Position numbers and translations under genes: made by a program
Shown here: in pieces, positions 51,218-59,028 of the stretch
How positions within the stretch are numbered: the first letter of the stretch is position 1
Layout: every line of letters begins with the position of its first letter
The notes under the pieces: model-generated
The model's input: only the letters and a program-made list of their open reading frames with translations
What the model was told of the DNA's origin: nothing
Database searches by the model: none
Assembly (NCBI RefSeq): GCF_900116515.1
Contig: NZ_FPBA01000001.1
Location: 372,001-436,000 of the forward strand
Source: Geodermatophilus amargosae
GTDB taxonomy: Bacteria; Actinomycetota; Actinomycetes; Mycobacteriales; Geodermatophilaceae
Direction of reading: 5' to 3'
DNA: 64,000 nt

Positions 51218-52278
51218 GCCCGCACCGCCGTGGCGGCGCAGGGGTCGGCCACCGCACTGCCGTCGTCGGCCGTGTAGGTCTCGGCGAAGTAGCGGCTCAT
51301 CCGCACCCCCGGGGTGAACCACAGGTGGGGGAGGACGGCACGCCGGTCGCGGATGCCGGTCAGGTACGCGCTGACGACGTCGGCGCCCGCGGCCAGGGTC
51401 AGCGGCAGCCCGCCGGAGAAACGCGGGTTGACCTCGACGACGGTCGCCCGGCCGTCGTCGGCCACGAACCCCTGCACGTTGGCCGGGCCGGTGAGCTGCA
51501 CCGCCTCGAGCGCGGCGGCCACGACCGTGGTCACCTCGGCCGAGTCGAAGGTGGTGCCCTTCACCGAGATGCCGGCGCGGGTGTCGTCGCGCCAGCGCGG
51601 GACGACGGTGACCAGCTCGCCGTCGCGGCCGACGAGGGCGTCAGCGGTGAACTCGCGGCCCGACAGCCGGGTCTGGGTGATGAGCGCGGGGTCGGCGTGC
51701 ATCGCCTCGACGACGTCGGCGCGGGAGTCCAGCAGGCGCACGCCGCGGCTGCCCCGGCCGGCGCGGGGCTTGACGACCCAGGGGCCGGGGACGGTAACGA
51801 GGCCGGCGGGGGTGTCGGTGGTCGCGGGGTGCGGCACACCGGCGGTGCGCAGGGCGCGGGCGAAGGCGGCCTTGTCACAGCACACCTCGACGGCGGCCGG
51901 GTCGGGCAGCCAGGTGGCCACACCGGCCGCGGCGAGCCGGTCGGCGCCCGCGGCGAGGGCGGGCAGCTCCTCGGCGACGGTGCCGATGAGGGCGTCGGCG
52001 CCGTGCGCGGTGGCCAGCGCCAGGAGGGCGTCGACGAAGCGGACGTGGTCGGCGCGCGGGACGACCGCGCCGACGGTGGCCAGCGCCGCGCCGGCCGCGG
52101 TCGCGTCGGCGTCCACCCCGACGACGCGGTGACCCAGCGCGGTCAGCCGGCGGACGACGGCGACGCCGGCCGGGCCACCGGCGCCGGTGACGAGCACTGC
52201 GGGCCGGCCGGGGCGGTCCCGCTCGTCGGGCAGCGGAGGGACGGGCGAGGTCGTCCGGCTCGGCAGGGTCGAGGTCAC
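51214..52278 (-). CDS. ATP-grasp ligase
   Basis: A 354-residue protein. A Rossmann-like N-domain (AVLVTGAGGPAGVAVVRRLTALGHRVVGVD, in part) is followed by an ATP-grasp fold: CCDKAAFARALRTAGVPHP (lid helix), GPWVVKPRAGRGSRGVRLL (ATP-binding Lys), the central ADALVGRDGELVTVVPR and the metal-binding end RATVVEVNPRFSGGLPLTLAAG (Glu and Asn ligands). It resembles CarB-like and PylC-like ligases that join a carboxylate to an amine. The product is unknown; it could decorate a sugar or peptide of the locus. GTG 52278 overlaps the exosortase-like gene stop. Confidence 0.87.
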   Translation of the reverse strand: MTSTLPSRTTSPVPPLPDERDRPGRPAVLVTGAGGPAGVAVVRRLTALGHRVVGVDADATAAGAALATVGAVVPRADHVRFVDALLALATAHGADALIGTVAEELPALAAGADRLAAAGVATWLPDPAAVEVCCDKAAFARALRTAGVPHPATTDTPAGLVTVPGPWVVKPRAGRGSRGVRLLDSRADVVEAMHADPALITQTRLSGREFTADALVGRDGELVTVVPRWRDDTRAGISVKGTTFDSAEVTTVVAAALEAVQLTGPANVQGFVADDGRATVVEVNPRFSGGLPLTLAAGADVVSAYLTGIRDRRAVLPHLWFTPGVRMSRYFAETYTADDGSAVADPCAATAVRA

Positions 52279-53471
52279 CGGGGCGTCTCCGGGGGGTGCG
52301 GGGGAGTGGACGGGCGGGCGAAGCTGGCCGGGCCCGGGGACCCGGCGGCGTGCGGGCGGCGGTCCGGCGGGGGCGGTGTGGTCCCGGCGGCCGGCGTCGC
52401 CGGCGGCACCGGGATCCGGGCCACCGCGACCGGGGCGCCGTCGTCGACGGCGGCGCTGTCGGGCACCGGGGAGGAGGTGCCGGCCGTGGGCCGCGCCAGC
52501 AGCCAGCCGCGCGCCCACAGCCGCAGGGCGGTCACCCGGTGGTCGGTCACCGGCTCCCACTGGCGGGCGGCGACGGCGTCGGCGAGGGCGTCGAGGACGA
52601 CCGGGTCGGTCTCGTAGGTGGCCACGGCGACGAGCGAGGCGCTGTGCGCGCCGAGGCCGTCGGCGGCCAGCTCGCGGACCCGCTCGACCCGCCGGTAGGC
52701 CGGCACGTGCCCCAGCCGGTAGTCGACGCGGGCGGCCTCGCGGCGGGCGGCCAGCCAGGCGGAGAGCCGACGGGGCAGGACGTGGCGGTGCAGCAGCCCG
52801 GTCACCGTCGTCCGCCGGCGGCGGAGCCCGGTCTCCTCGGCCGCCACGGTGCGGTAGCCCAGCCCCGGCCGCGCCCAGCTGTCGGGACGGCGGGCGGTGT
52901 GCCGGCCCTCGACGTCCTGCTCGGCCCGCTCGGCGGCCGGGAGGGTGATCCACACCATGACCAGGAAGCCGAGGAGCGTGGCGACCAGGTTCCAGACGGT
53001 GCCGACCCAGTCGTGGAAGAGGACCAGGGCGCCCTCACCCCAGTGCAGACCGGCCAGGGCCGACAGCAGCAGCCGGCCGTGGTTGAGCACGACGACGGCG
53101 ACGATCGCGACCGCCAGGCCGCCGAGCGCGTGCAGCTTTCGCCCGCGCAGGATGACCGCGGTCAGGGCGACCAGGCCCAGGACGGACAGGATCGACGAGC
53201 ACGACGCCGTGACGACCGCGTCGATGATCTCGTCGTCGCCGCGGAACAACAGGATGTGGCCGGGCAGCACGCCCGAGGACCACGCCGGGTCGATCCAGCC
53301 GAGCACAAGGGCGACGCCACGGGCATCGAGGACCTGCAGCGGCCCGGACAGCGTGGCGAAGCCGACGATGCAGATCACCCCGACCAGCGCGAGGTCGAGC
53401 ACGACCGGCAGCAGCCGCTGCGTCGTCCCGCGGGAGAGCCGTCGCCGCCCGACGGCGGGTGCGGTGGTCAC
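52275..53471 (-). CDS. Exosortase-like membrane transpeptidase with a long C-terminal extension
   Basis: The 398-residue protein has about six to eight membrane helices in its first 210 residues and the exosortase catalytic order. Cys is in VTASCSSILSVLGLVALT (about residue 92), Arg in VVVLNHGRLLLSALAG (about 131) and His in LFHDWVGTVWNLVATLLGF (about 152). Exosortases cut a C-terminal sorting tail and anchor the protein outside. I believe actinobacteria have a class of this kind (an XrtP-type name comes to mind, unverified). The C-terminal 190 residues are soluble, Arg/Ala-rich and unusual in length. The gene is translationally coupled to the GT2 and ATP-grasp genes. Confidence 0.78.
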   Translation of the reverse strand: MTTAPAVGRRRLSRGTTQRLLPVVLDLALVGVICIVGFATLSGPLQVLDARGVALVLGWIDPAWSSGVLPGHILLFRGDDEIIDAVVTASCSSILSVLGLVALTAVILRGRKLHALGGLAVAIVAVVVLNHGRLLLSALAGLHWGEGALVLFHDWVGTVWNLVATLLGFLVMVWITLPAAERAEQDVEGRHTARRPDSWARPGLGYRTVAAEETGLRRRRTTVTGLLHRHVLPRRLSAWLAARREAARVDYRLGHVPAYRRVERVRELAADGLGAHSASLVAVATYETDPVVLDALADAVAARQWEPVTDHRVTALRLWARGWLLARPTAGTSSPVPDSAAVDDGAPVAVARIPVPPATPAAGTTPPPPDRRPHAAGSPGPASFARPSTPPHPPETPR

Positions 53472-54880
53472 CGGTCCTCCCCGGGGAGTGCGAAGGAGGG
53501 GGGCCGCGCGGCGGGCTCGGTCGCGGCGGGTGCGGGGGCGGGGACGGCGGGGGCCAGGACCGTCGAGGTGGCGCCCGAGCGCGTGGTCTTCACCCAGCTG
53601 TAGGGCCGGCCGAGCATCCCGTCGAGGTAGGCGCGCGAGGTGATCCAGATCGACAGGGCGAAGGCCGGCAGGAAGCCCAGCAGCCGCCAGGCCGAACGAC
53701 GCTCCACACGGCCGACCAGCAGGCCGACGCACAGCTCGGCGAGCGGGCCGATAAACAACAGCATCGACAGCGGTAGCAGCCCGATCACCGGCAGGTCGCC
53801 GACGCCCAGCGCCCGCAGGACGGTGAGCAGCAGGCCCAGTCCGCTGAGCACCGGCACGTGGTAGACGCCGAGGAACAGCGTCGTCTCCACCTTCTCCAGC
53901 AGGGAGAGGTGCGGCGAGCGCATGAGCGGACGCCAGTAGTCGCGCAGGCACTTCTGGTGACCGCGGGCCCAGCGGTAGCGCTGCTTCCAGAACCGCTGCG
54001 CGCTGACCACCGCCTCCTCGAAGTCGATGGCCGAGACGTCGTAGCGCACCCACTGGCCCATCAGCAGGATGCGCAGGGTCAGGTCGGTGTCCTCGGTGAC
54101 CGTCTCGGGGTTCCACCCGCCGAGCGCGCGCAGCGTGGAGGCCCGGACGGCGCAGTTGGCGCCGCCGTAGGCGGGCAGCTCGAACAGCGCCTGCCGGCCG
54201 TACTCGTTGACGAGGTAGCCGGACAGGTAGTCGACGAAGACCGTGCTGGCCATGGAGGAGTCCTGGCCGTTGCGGATGACGCAGCGGCCCATGACCGCGG
54301 CGACGACGGGGTCGCGGAAGTGCCGCACCAGCCGGCGCAGCGCCGACGGCTCGGGCTCGTGGTCGGCGTCGAAGACCAGCACGATCTCGGACTCGACGAG
54401 GGCCAGCGCCTCGTTGAGCGCGCCGGACTTGCCCCCGCCGGCTCCCGGTGGCCGGTGCAGCACACGCAGCCGCGGGTCGCGGACGGCCCAGGCGTCGAGC
54501 TTGGCGCCGGTCGCGTCGGCCGAGCCGTCGTCGACGACGACGAGGGTGAGCCGGTCGGCCGGGTAGTCCAGCGCCAGCAGCGCCGCGACCATCCCGTCGA
54601 CGACGAGTTCCTCGTCCTTGCATCCGACGAGGACGGCGACCGTCGGTGTGTAGCTGTCCAGCCCGACGTCGGCGGCCACCAGGTCGCGCTCGGCCCAGCG
54701 GGCGGCGGCGACGGCGAAGGCGAGGTGCCGGCAGAAGTAGATGCCGAACACCACGTTGAGCGCACCGGCGACGACACCCAGCGTGCGGTCGAAGCCGAAC
54801 AGGACGGCGGCGCCCGCGAAGGCGACGGCGTAGCCGACGAGCACGAGCGGCCGGCCCTCGGGGCGGTCGGGATGTGCCAC
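53468..54880 (-). CDS. Processive GT2 glycosyltransferase (cellulose/hyaluronan synthase-like)
   Basis: The 470-residue membrane enzyme has two N-terminal helices (LVLVGYAVAFAGAAVLFGF; GVVAGALNVVFGIYF) and a GT-A domain with TLVVVDDGSADATG, VLVFDADHEPEP (DxD), ETVTEDTDLTLR (TED) and the processivity motif FWKQRYRWARGHQ (QxxRW). C-terminal helices (LGVYHVPVLSGLGLLLTVL; LPLSMLLFIGPLAELCVGLLV) form a channel in this family. It should polymerise and extrude a polysaccharide from UDP-sugars. GTG 54880 has GGAGGAGG upstream. It is the first gene of the minus-strand operon in the Tad insert, divergent from the flp-like gene by 221 bp. Confidence 0.92.
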   Translation of the reverse strand: MAHPDRPEGRPLVLVGYAVAFAGAAVLFGFDRTLGVVAGALNVVFGIYFCRHLAFAVAAARWAERDLVAADVGLDSYTPTVAVLVGCKDEELVVDGMVAALLALDYPADRLTLVVVDDGSADATGAKLDAWAVRDPRLRVLHRPPGAGGGKSGALNEALALVESEIVLVFDADHEPEPSALRRLVRHFRDPVVAAVMGRCVIRNGQDSSMASTVFVDYLSGYLVNEYGRQALFELPAYGGANCAVRASTLRALGGWNPETVTEDTDLTLRILLMGQWVRYDVSAIDFEEAVVSAQRFWKQRYRWARGHQKCLRDYWRPLMRSPHLSLLEKVETTLFLGVYHVPVLSGLGLLLTVLRALGVGDLPVIGLLPLSMLLFIGPLAELCVGLLVGRVERRSAWRLLGFLPAFALSIWITSRAYLDGMLGRPYSWVKTTRSGATSTVLAPAVPAPAPAATEPAARPPSFALPGEDR

Positions 54881-55101
54881 GGGTCCTCCTCCCGACGTGC
54901 CGGTGGTGCGGCCGCGCCACCACATGGCTGATACGGCACCTGAGGCGCCCAGCTGAAGCGGAAGGGCCGACAGCTGGCGCGCCGCCGTCCACAGGGCGCC
55001 CGCTGTCCACAGCCGACCCGCGGACGCCGGGCCGGCGGCTCGCGACGGCGAGGGTCGGGGCGTGCCCCGCGTCCGGGGCCGTCCGACCCGAGGAGGACCC
55101 C

Positions 55102-55398
55102 GTGACCGCCGACCCCGTGACCGCCGACCACCCGACCGCCGACCACCCGACCGCCGAACACCCGACCGCCGAGGCCCCGACCACGGGCGCCCCGTCCGCT
55201 GGGCGATCCGGCCGGCTGAGCGGCCGGTGGGCGCGGGTCCGCGCCACCGCCGAGGCGGGCATGAGCACCGCGGAGTACGCCGTCGGGACGGTGGCGGCGT
55301 GCGCCTTCGCCGCCGTCCTCTACCGGGTGGTGACCGGCGGCTCGGTCGTCACCGCGCTGGGCGATCTCGTCGACTCCGCGCTCGGGGTCCTGTCCTGA
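55102..55398 (+). CDS. DUF4244/Flp-like pilin of the Tad system
   Basis: The 98-residue protein begins with tandem repeats of VTADP/HPTAD, then a basic stretch (SGRLSGRWARVRATA). A prepilin-like segment follows: EAGMSTAEYAVGTVAACAFAAVLYRVVTGGS, with the Glu5-like Glu of AEYA, cleaved after Gly in Flp proteins. The hydrophobic helix (AVGTVAACAFAAVLYRVV) is the pilus core. This DUF4244 type is the usual Flp homologue in actinobacterial Tad loci. AGGAGG lies 5 bp before GTG 55102. It resumes the plus-strand Tad series after the insert. Confidence 0.85.
   Translation: MTADPVTADHPTADHPTAEHPTAEAPTTGAPSAGRSGRLSGRWARVRATAEAGMSTAEYAVGTVAACAFAAVLYRVVTGGSVVTALGDLVDSALGVLS
55104..55178 (+). repeat. Five 15-bp tandem repeats in the flp-like 5' end
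   Basis: Five units of 15 bp (gaccgccgaccaccc and close variants) encode the five-residue TADHP-type repeats before the pilin domain. They lengthen the cytosolic leader, in-frame, and are expected to vary in number. Confidence 0.85.
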
Positions 55399-55442
55399 CC
55401 GCGCGGCGAGCCCGGGAGCCGGCCGACCGGGGGGAGGCCGGG

Positions 55443-55775
55443 ATGGTCACCGCCGAGACCGCCGTCGTGCTGCCGGTCCTGCTGCTGGTGCTCGCGGCCG
55501 TCGTCTCCGCCGTCGTGGTGGTCGGTGCCCACCTGCGCTGCGTGGACGCTGCGCGGGAGGGCGCCCGCGCGGCGGCCCGCGGCGAGGACGCGGCGCAGGT
55601 CCGAGCGCTGGCGGCGCGGACGGCTCCCGAGGGGGCGGTGACCGCGGTCGCCGTCGCGGGGGAGGAGGTGCGGGTCACCGTCAGCGCGCGGGTGCCGCCC
55701 CTGGGCGTCGGGCCGGCCGTCGCGGTCGGGGCGAGTGCGGTCGCGCGTCTGGAGCCGGGAGCGGTCCCGGGATGA
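55443..55775 (+). CDS. TadE-like pseudopilin
   Basis: A 110-residue protein whose first residues, MVTAETAVVLPVLLLVLAAVVSAVVVVGA, are the short leader and single helix of a TadE-type minor pilin (the Glu of TAE fits the pilin Glu5 role). The rest is a small extracellular domain (CVDAAREGARAAARGEDAAQVRALA, then VTVSARVPPLG). GGGAGG lies 7 bp before ATG 55443. The same frame extends upstream (EPADRGEAGM) to the end of the flp-like gene, so a CTG start near 55395 is possible. Its stop overlaps the next gene by ATGA. Confidence 0.82.
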   Translation: MVTAETAVVLPVLLLVLAAVVSAVVVVGAHLRCVDAAREGARAAARGEDAAQVRALAARTAPEGAVTAVAVAGEEVRVTVSARVPPLGVGPAVAVGASAVARLEPGAVPG

Positions 55776-56149
55776 GGACGCGCGGGCTCCGGGGAGCGGC
55801 GGCCGAGCGCGGGTCGGCGACGGTCTGGACGGTGGCCCTGGCCGGCGTGCTCGCGGTCGTCGGGCTGGCGGCGGTCCTGGTCGGCGCGGCGGCCGTCGCC
55901 CGCCACCGCGCCGGGTCCGCCGCCGACCTCGCCGCCCTCGCCGCCGCGGCGCGGGCCGCCACCGGCGACCCCGCCGCGTGCCCGGCCGCCGCGCAGGTCG
56001 CGGCGGCCAACGGCGCCACCCTCACCGACTGCACGGTCGGTGAGGGCGCGGTCGTCGACGTGCGGGTGGCCGTCACCGTCCCGCTCGGTCCGCTGGGCAC
56101 CCGCCGGGCCGAGGCCCTCGCCCGCGCCGGGCCGGTTCCGCCGGAAGCC
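55772..56149 (+). CDS. TadE-like/Rv3654c-type secretion-neighbourhood protein, no stop codon near its expected end
   Basis: ATG 55772 starts a protein with TadE-like features: RGSATVWTVALAGVLAVVGLAAVLVGAAAVARHRAGSAADLAALAAA (parts of residues 13-60), Cys in DPAACPAAAQ and TDCTV, and an end VAVTVPLGPLGTRRAEALARAGP. Family proteins stop here at about 120-130 residues. This frame stays open to a stop at 57845-57847, antisense to the helicase, giving 691 codons. I therefore end the feature at the helicase stop and treat the tail as read-through or a lost stop codon. It is coupled to the TadE-like gene by ATGA. Confidence 0.7.
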
Positions 56150-58828
56150 TCAGAAGACCAGGTCGTCCTCGACGTGCCCGCCGCCCGCGTCGGCGGGAGC
56201 ATCCGGGGTGGGCGGGTCCCCGCCGACGTCCTCCTCCGGGCCGGCCGGCCGGCCGACGCCGGGCCGCCGCAGCAGGCCCCGGACCGGACCGGTCGGCATG
56301 ACGTGGGTCGGGACGTCCTCGCCGTCGTCCCCACCGTCGTCGGTGTCCCCGGCCCCGTGCCCGGCCGCGTCCTCGGCCGTGGCCAGCTCGTCGAGGACGA
56401 CGTCGAGCACGCGCACCGCGCCGGCCTTGTCCAGCGGGTCGTTGCCGTTGCCGCACTTCGGCGACTGCACGCAGGAGGGGCAGCCGCTCTCGCACTCGCA
56501 GCTGGACACGGTGGCCCGGGTGGCCCGCACCCACCGCCGCAGCGCCGCGTACCCGCGCTCGGAGAAGCCCGCGCCGCCCGGGTGCCCGTCGTAGACGAAC
56601 ACCGTCGCGGTGCCGGTGTCGGGGTGCAGCGCGGTCGACAGCCCGCCGAGGTCCCAGCGGTCGCAGGTGGCCAGCAGCGGCAGGATCCCGATCGAGGCGT
56701 GCTCGGCCGCGTGCAGCGAGCCGGGCAGCGCCAGGTCGTCGACGTCCGCGCGGGCCACCGCGTCGGCGTCGAGGGTCAGCCAGACCGCGCGGGTGCGCAG
56801 CTGGCGCGGCGGGAGGTCCAGGGGGAACTCCGCGAGCACCTCGCCGGTGCCGGCCCGCCGCCGCTGGTAGGCCACGACCTGGTTGGTGACGTCGACGACG
56901 CCGGTGTGTGCGGTGACCGTCCCCAGCCGGCGGGTCCGCTCGATGGTCACGATGGACAGGTCGGTGACGTCGCGGGCCACGGTGGTCCACTCCGGGCTCT
57001 CGGCGTGCACGACCGCGCAGGCGTCCTCGGGGTCGAACTCGTCGACGACGAAGGTCTCGCCGCGGTGCACGTAGAGCGCGCCGGCGTGCACGGTCGAGTG
57101 CGCCGCCCCGCCGTCGACGGTGCCCAGCAGCCGGCCGGTGTCGCCCTCGATGATCGCCACGGGCTCGCCGCCGCTGCCGCGGATGTCAACGTCGGGTCGC
57201 CCGCGGCCGGCCCAGTACCAGCCGGCCGGGCGCCGCCGCAGGTCCCCGGCGGCGACGAGCTCCTCGAGCCGGGCCTCGGCCACCGGGCCGCCGAAGTCGG
57301 GCAGGTCCTCCGGGGTCAGCGGGAGCTCGGCGGCCGCCGAGCACAGCTGCGGGCCGAGGACGTAGGGGTTGGCGGGGTCGGTGACGGTGGCCTCGACCGG
57401 CCGGCCGAACACCGCGCGCGGGTGGTGGGCCAGGTAGTGGTCCAGCGGGTCGTCCCGGGCCACGAAGACGACGAGGGACTCGCGCTGGGCGCGCCCGGCG
57501 CGGCCGGCCTGCTGCCAGAGGGAGGCCAGCGTGCCCGGGTAACCGGCGAGCACCACGGCGTCGAGGCCGGCGATGTCGATGCCGAGCTCGAGGGCGTTGG
57601 TGGTGGCCACGCCGAGCAGGTCACCCGCGGACAGCGCGCGCTCGAGCTCGCGGCGCTCCTCGGGCAGGTAGCCGCCGCGGTAGGAGTCGACCCGCCGGGT
57701 GAGGTCGCTGCGGCCGCGGTCGGCCAGCAGCCGGCGGGCCTGCTCGGCCACCGTCTCCGCGCTGCGCCGCGACCGGACGAACGCCAGCGTGCGGGCGCCG
57801 CGCTCGACCAGGTCGGCCAGCAGTCCGGCGGTGTCCGCGGCCGCTGACCGGCGCAGCGGCGCACCGTGCTCGCCGGTGTGCTCCGTCAGCGGGGGTTCCC
57901 ACAGCGCGAAGGTGGCACCCGGGCGCGGCGAACCGTCGTCGGTGACGGCGACGACCGGCGCCCCGACCAGCCGGGTCGCCGCCGCGGCCGGCTCGGCCAC
58001 GGTCGCCGAGGCCAGGACGAACACCGGGTCGGCCCCGTAGCGGCGGCAGATGCGGCGCAGCCGCCGCAGCACGTGCCCGACGTGGGAGCCGAACACCCCG
58101 CGATAGGCGTGGCACTCGTCGATGACGACGTAGGCCAGCCGGCGCAGGGTCGACGACCAGCGCTGGTGGGCCGGCAGCACACCGCGGTGCAGCATGTCCG
58201 GGTTGGTGACGATCCACCGCGAGTGGCGGCGCACCCAGTCGCGCTCCTCGGCGGGGGTGTCGCCGTCGTAGGCCGCCGGCCGCACCGACGGATCGGCGAG
58301 GGCGGCCACCGAGGCCAGCTGGTCGCGTGCCAGGGCCTTGGTCGGGGCGAGGTAGAGGACGCAGGCGCGCGGGTCCTCCACGAGGCGGGTGAGCGCCGAC
58401 AGCTGGTAGGCCAGCGACTTGCCCGACGCGGTGCCCGTGGCCACCACGACCGAGGTGCCGTCGTGGGCGAGCTGGGCGGCCTCGACCTGGTGCCGCCACG
58501 GCTCGCGCACGCCCTGCTCGACCAGTCGCTCGCGCAGCGCCGGGTCCACCCACTCCGGCCAGGGCAGCGTCCGGCTCTGGCGCACCGCCAGCCGGTGCAC
58601 GTGGGTGACCGGGGACTCCTCCTCGGCGGTGCCGGCCAGCAGGTCCTCGAGGAGCTCCGCCCCGGGCGGCACGTTGCCCGGGGACACCGCGGCCGACCCG
58701 TGCGCGGCGGCCGACCCGTGGACGGCCGGGGCGCCGCCCGCCCGCGCCTCCCGGGACGCGTCACCCCCCGATGACCCCTCGCGGCCGGATGGGGGAGCAG
58801 CCGGCCGGACCGGGTGGAGCGTGGTCAC
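56150..58828 (-). CDS. DEAD/DEAH-box helicase with DUF1998 C-terminal domain
   Basis: This 892-residue superfamily 2 helicase has motif I ATGTASGKSLAYQL (about residue 129), Ia LYLAPTKALARDQL, II VVIDECHAYRG (DECH), III LASATVAEP, V TTNALELGIDIAGLD and VI QQAGRAGRAQ. The MZB/DUF1998 end contains the Cys cluster CECESGCPSC and SPKCG, a probable zinc site. Related actinobacterial proteins (Rv3649-like) are thought to act in DNA repair (mitomycin responses). The family is always next to the Tad genes in these bacteria, without a known functional tie. Residues 835-892 are acidic and low-complexity. ATG 58828 faces hppA across 200 bp. Confidence 0.92.
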   Translation of the reverse strand: MTTLHPVRPAAPPSGREGSSGGDASREARAGGAPAVHGSAAAHGSAAVSPGNVPPGAELLEDLLAGTAEEESPVTHVHRLAVRQSRTLPWPEWVDPALRERLVEQGVREPWRHQVEAAQLAHDGTSVVVATGTASGKSLAYQLSALTRLVEDPRACVLYLAPTKALARDQLASVAALADPSVRPAAYDGDTPAEERDWVRRHSRWIVTNPDMLHRGVLPAHQRWSSTLRRLAYVVIDECHAYRGVFGSHVGHVLRRLRRICRRYGADPVFVLASATVAEPAAAATRLVGAPVVAVTDDGSPRPGATFALWEPPLTEHTGEHGAPLRRSAAADTAGLLADLVERGARTLAFVRSRRSAETVAEQARRLLADRGRSDLTRRVDSYRGGYLPEERRELERALSAGDLLGVATTNALELGIDIAGLDAVVLAGYPGTLASLWQQAGRAGRAQRESLVVFVARDDPLDHYLAHHPRAVFGRPVEATVTDPANPYVLGPQLCSAAAELPLTPEDLPDFGGPVAEARLEELVAAGDLRRRPAGWYWAGRGRPDVDIRGSGGEPVAIIEGDTGRLLGTVDGGAAHSTVHAGALYVHRGETFVVDEFDPEDACAVVHAESPEWTTVARDVTDLSIVTIERTRRLGTVTAHTGVVDVTNQVVAYQRRRAGTGEVLAEFPLDLPPRQLRTRAVWLTLDADAVARADVDDLALPGSLHAAEHASIGILPLLATCDRWDLGGLSTALHPDTGTATVFVYDGHPGGAGFSERGYAALRRWVRATRATVSSCECESGCPSCVQSPKCGNGNDPLDKAGAVRVLDVVLDELATAEDAAGHGAGDTDDGGDDGEDVPTHVMPTGPVRGLLRRPGVGRPAGPEEDVGGDPPTPDAPADAGGGHVEDDLVF

Positions 58829-59028
58829 CCCACCACTGTCACATCCGGGGGCAACCCGCTGCCCGACCGTCGCCGGCCCTGCACCGAGCGGTTCGGCCGA
58901 AGGGGCAGACGCGGGGTGTGATCTCGCTTACAGTGGCGCGGCGTCCCCGGGCGGTCCGCTCGCCGACGTGCTCTCCGCCGACCGGGGACGCGAGCCGCCC
59001 GGCGGTATCCGACCGCTCGGAGGTACTG

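Noticed and set aside
55772-57847. A 691-residue TadE-like protein
   Set aside because: After about residue 126 the translation is only antisense helicase sequence rich in Gly/Arg/Val with no domain; reported as a missing stop instead.
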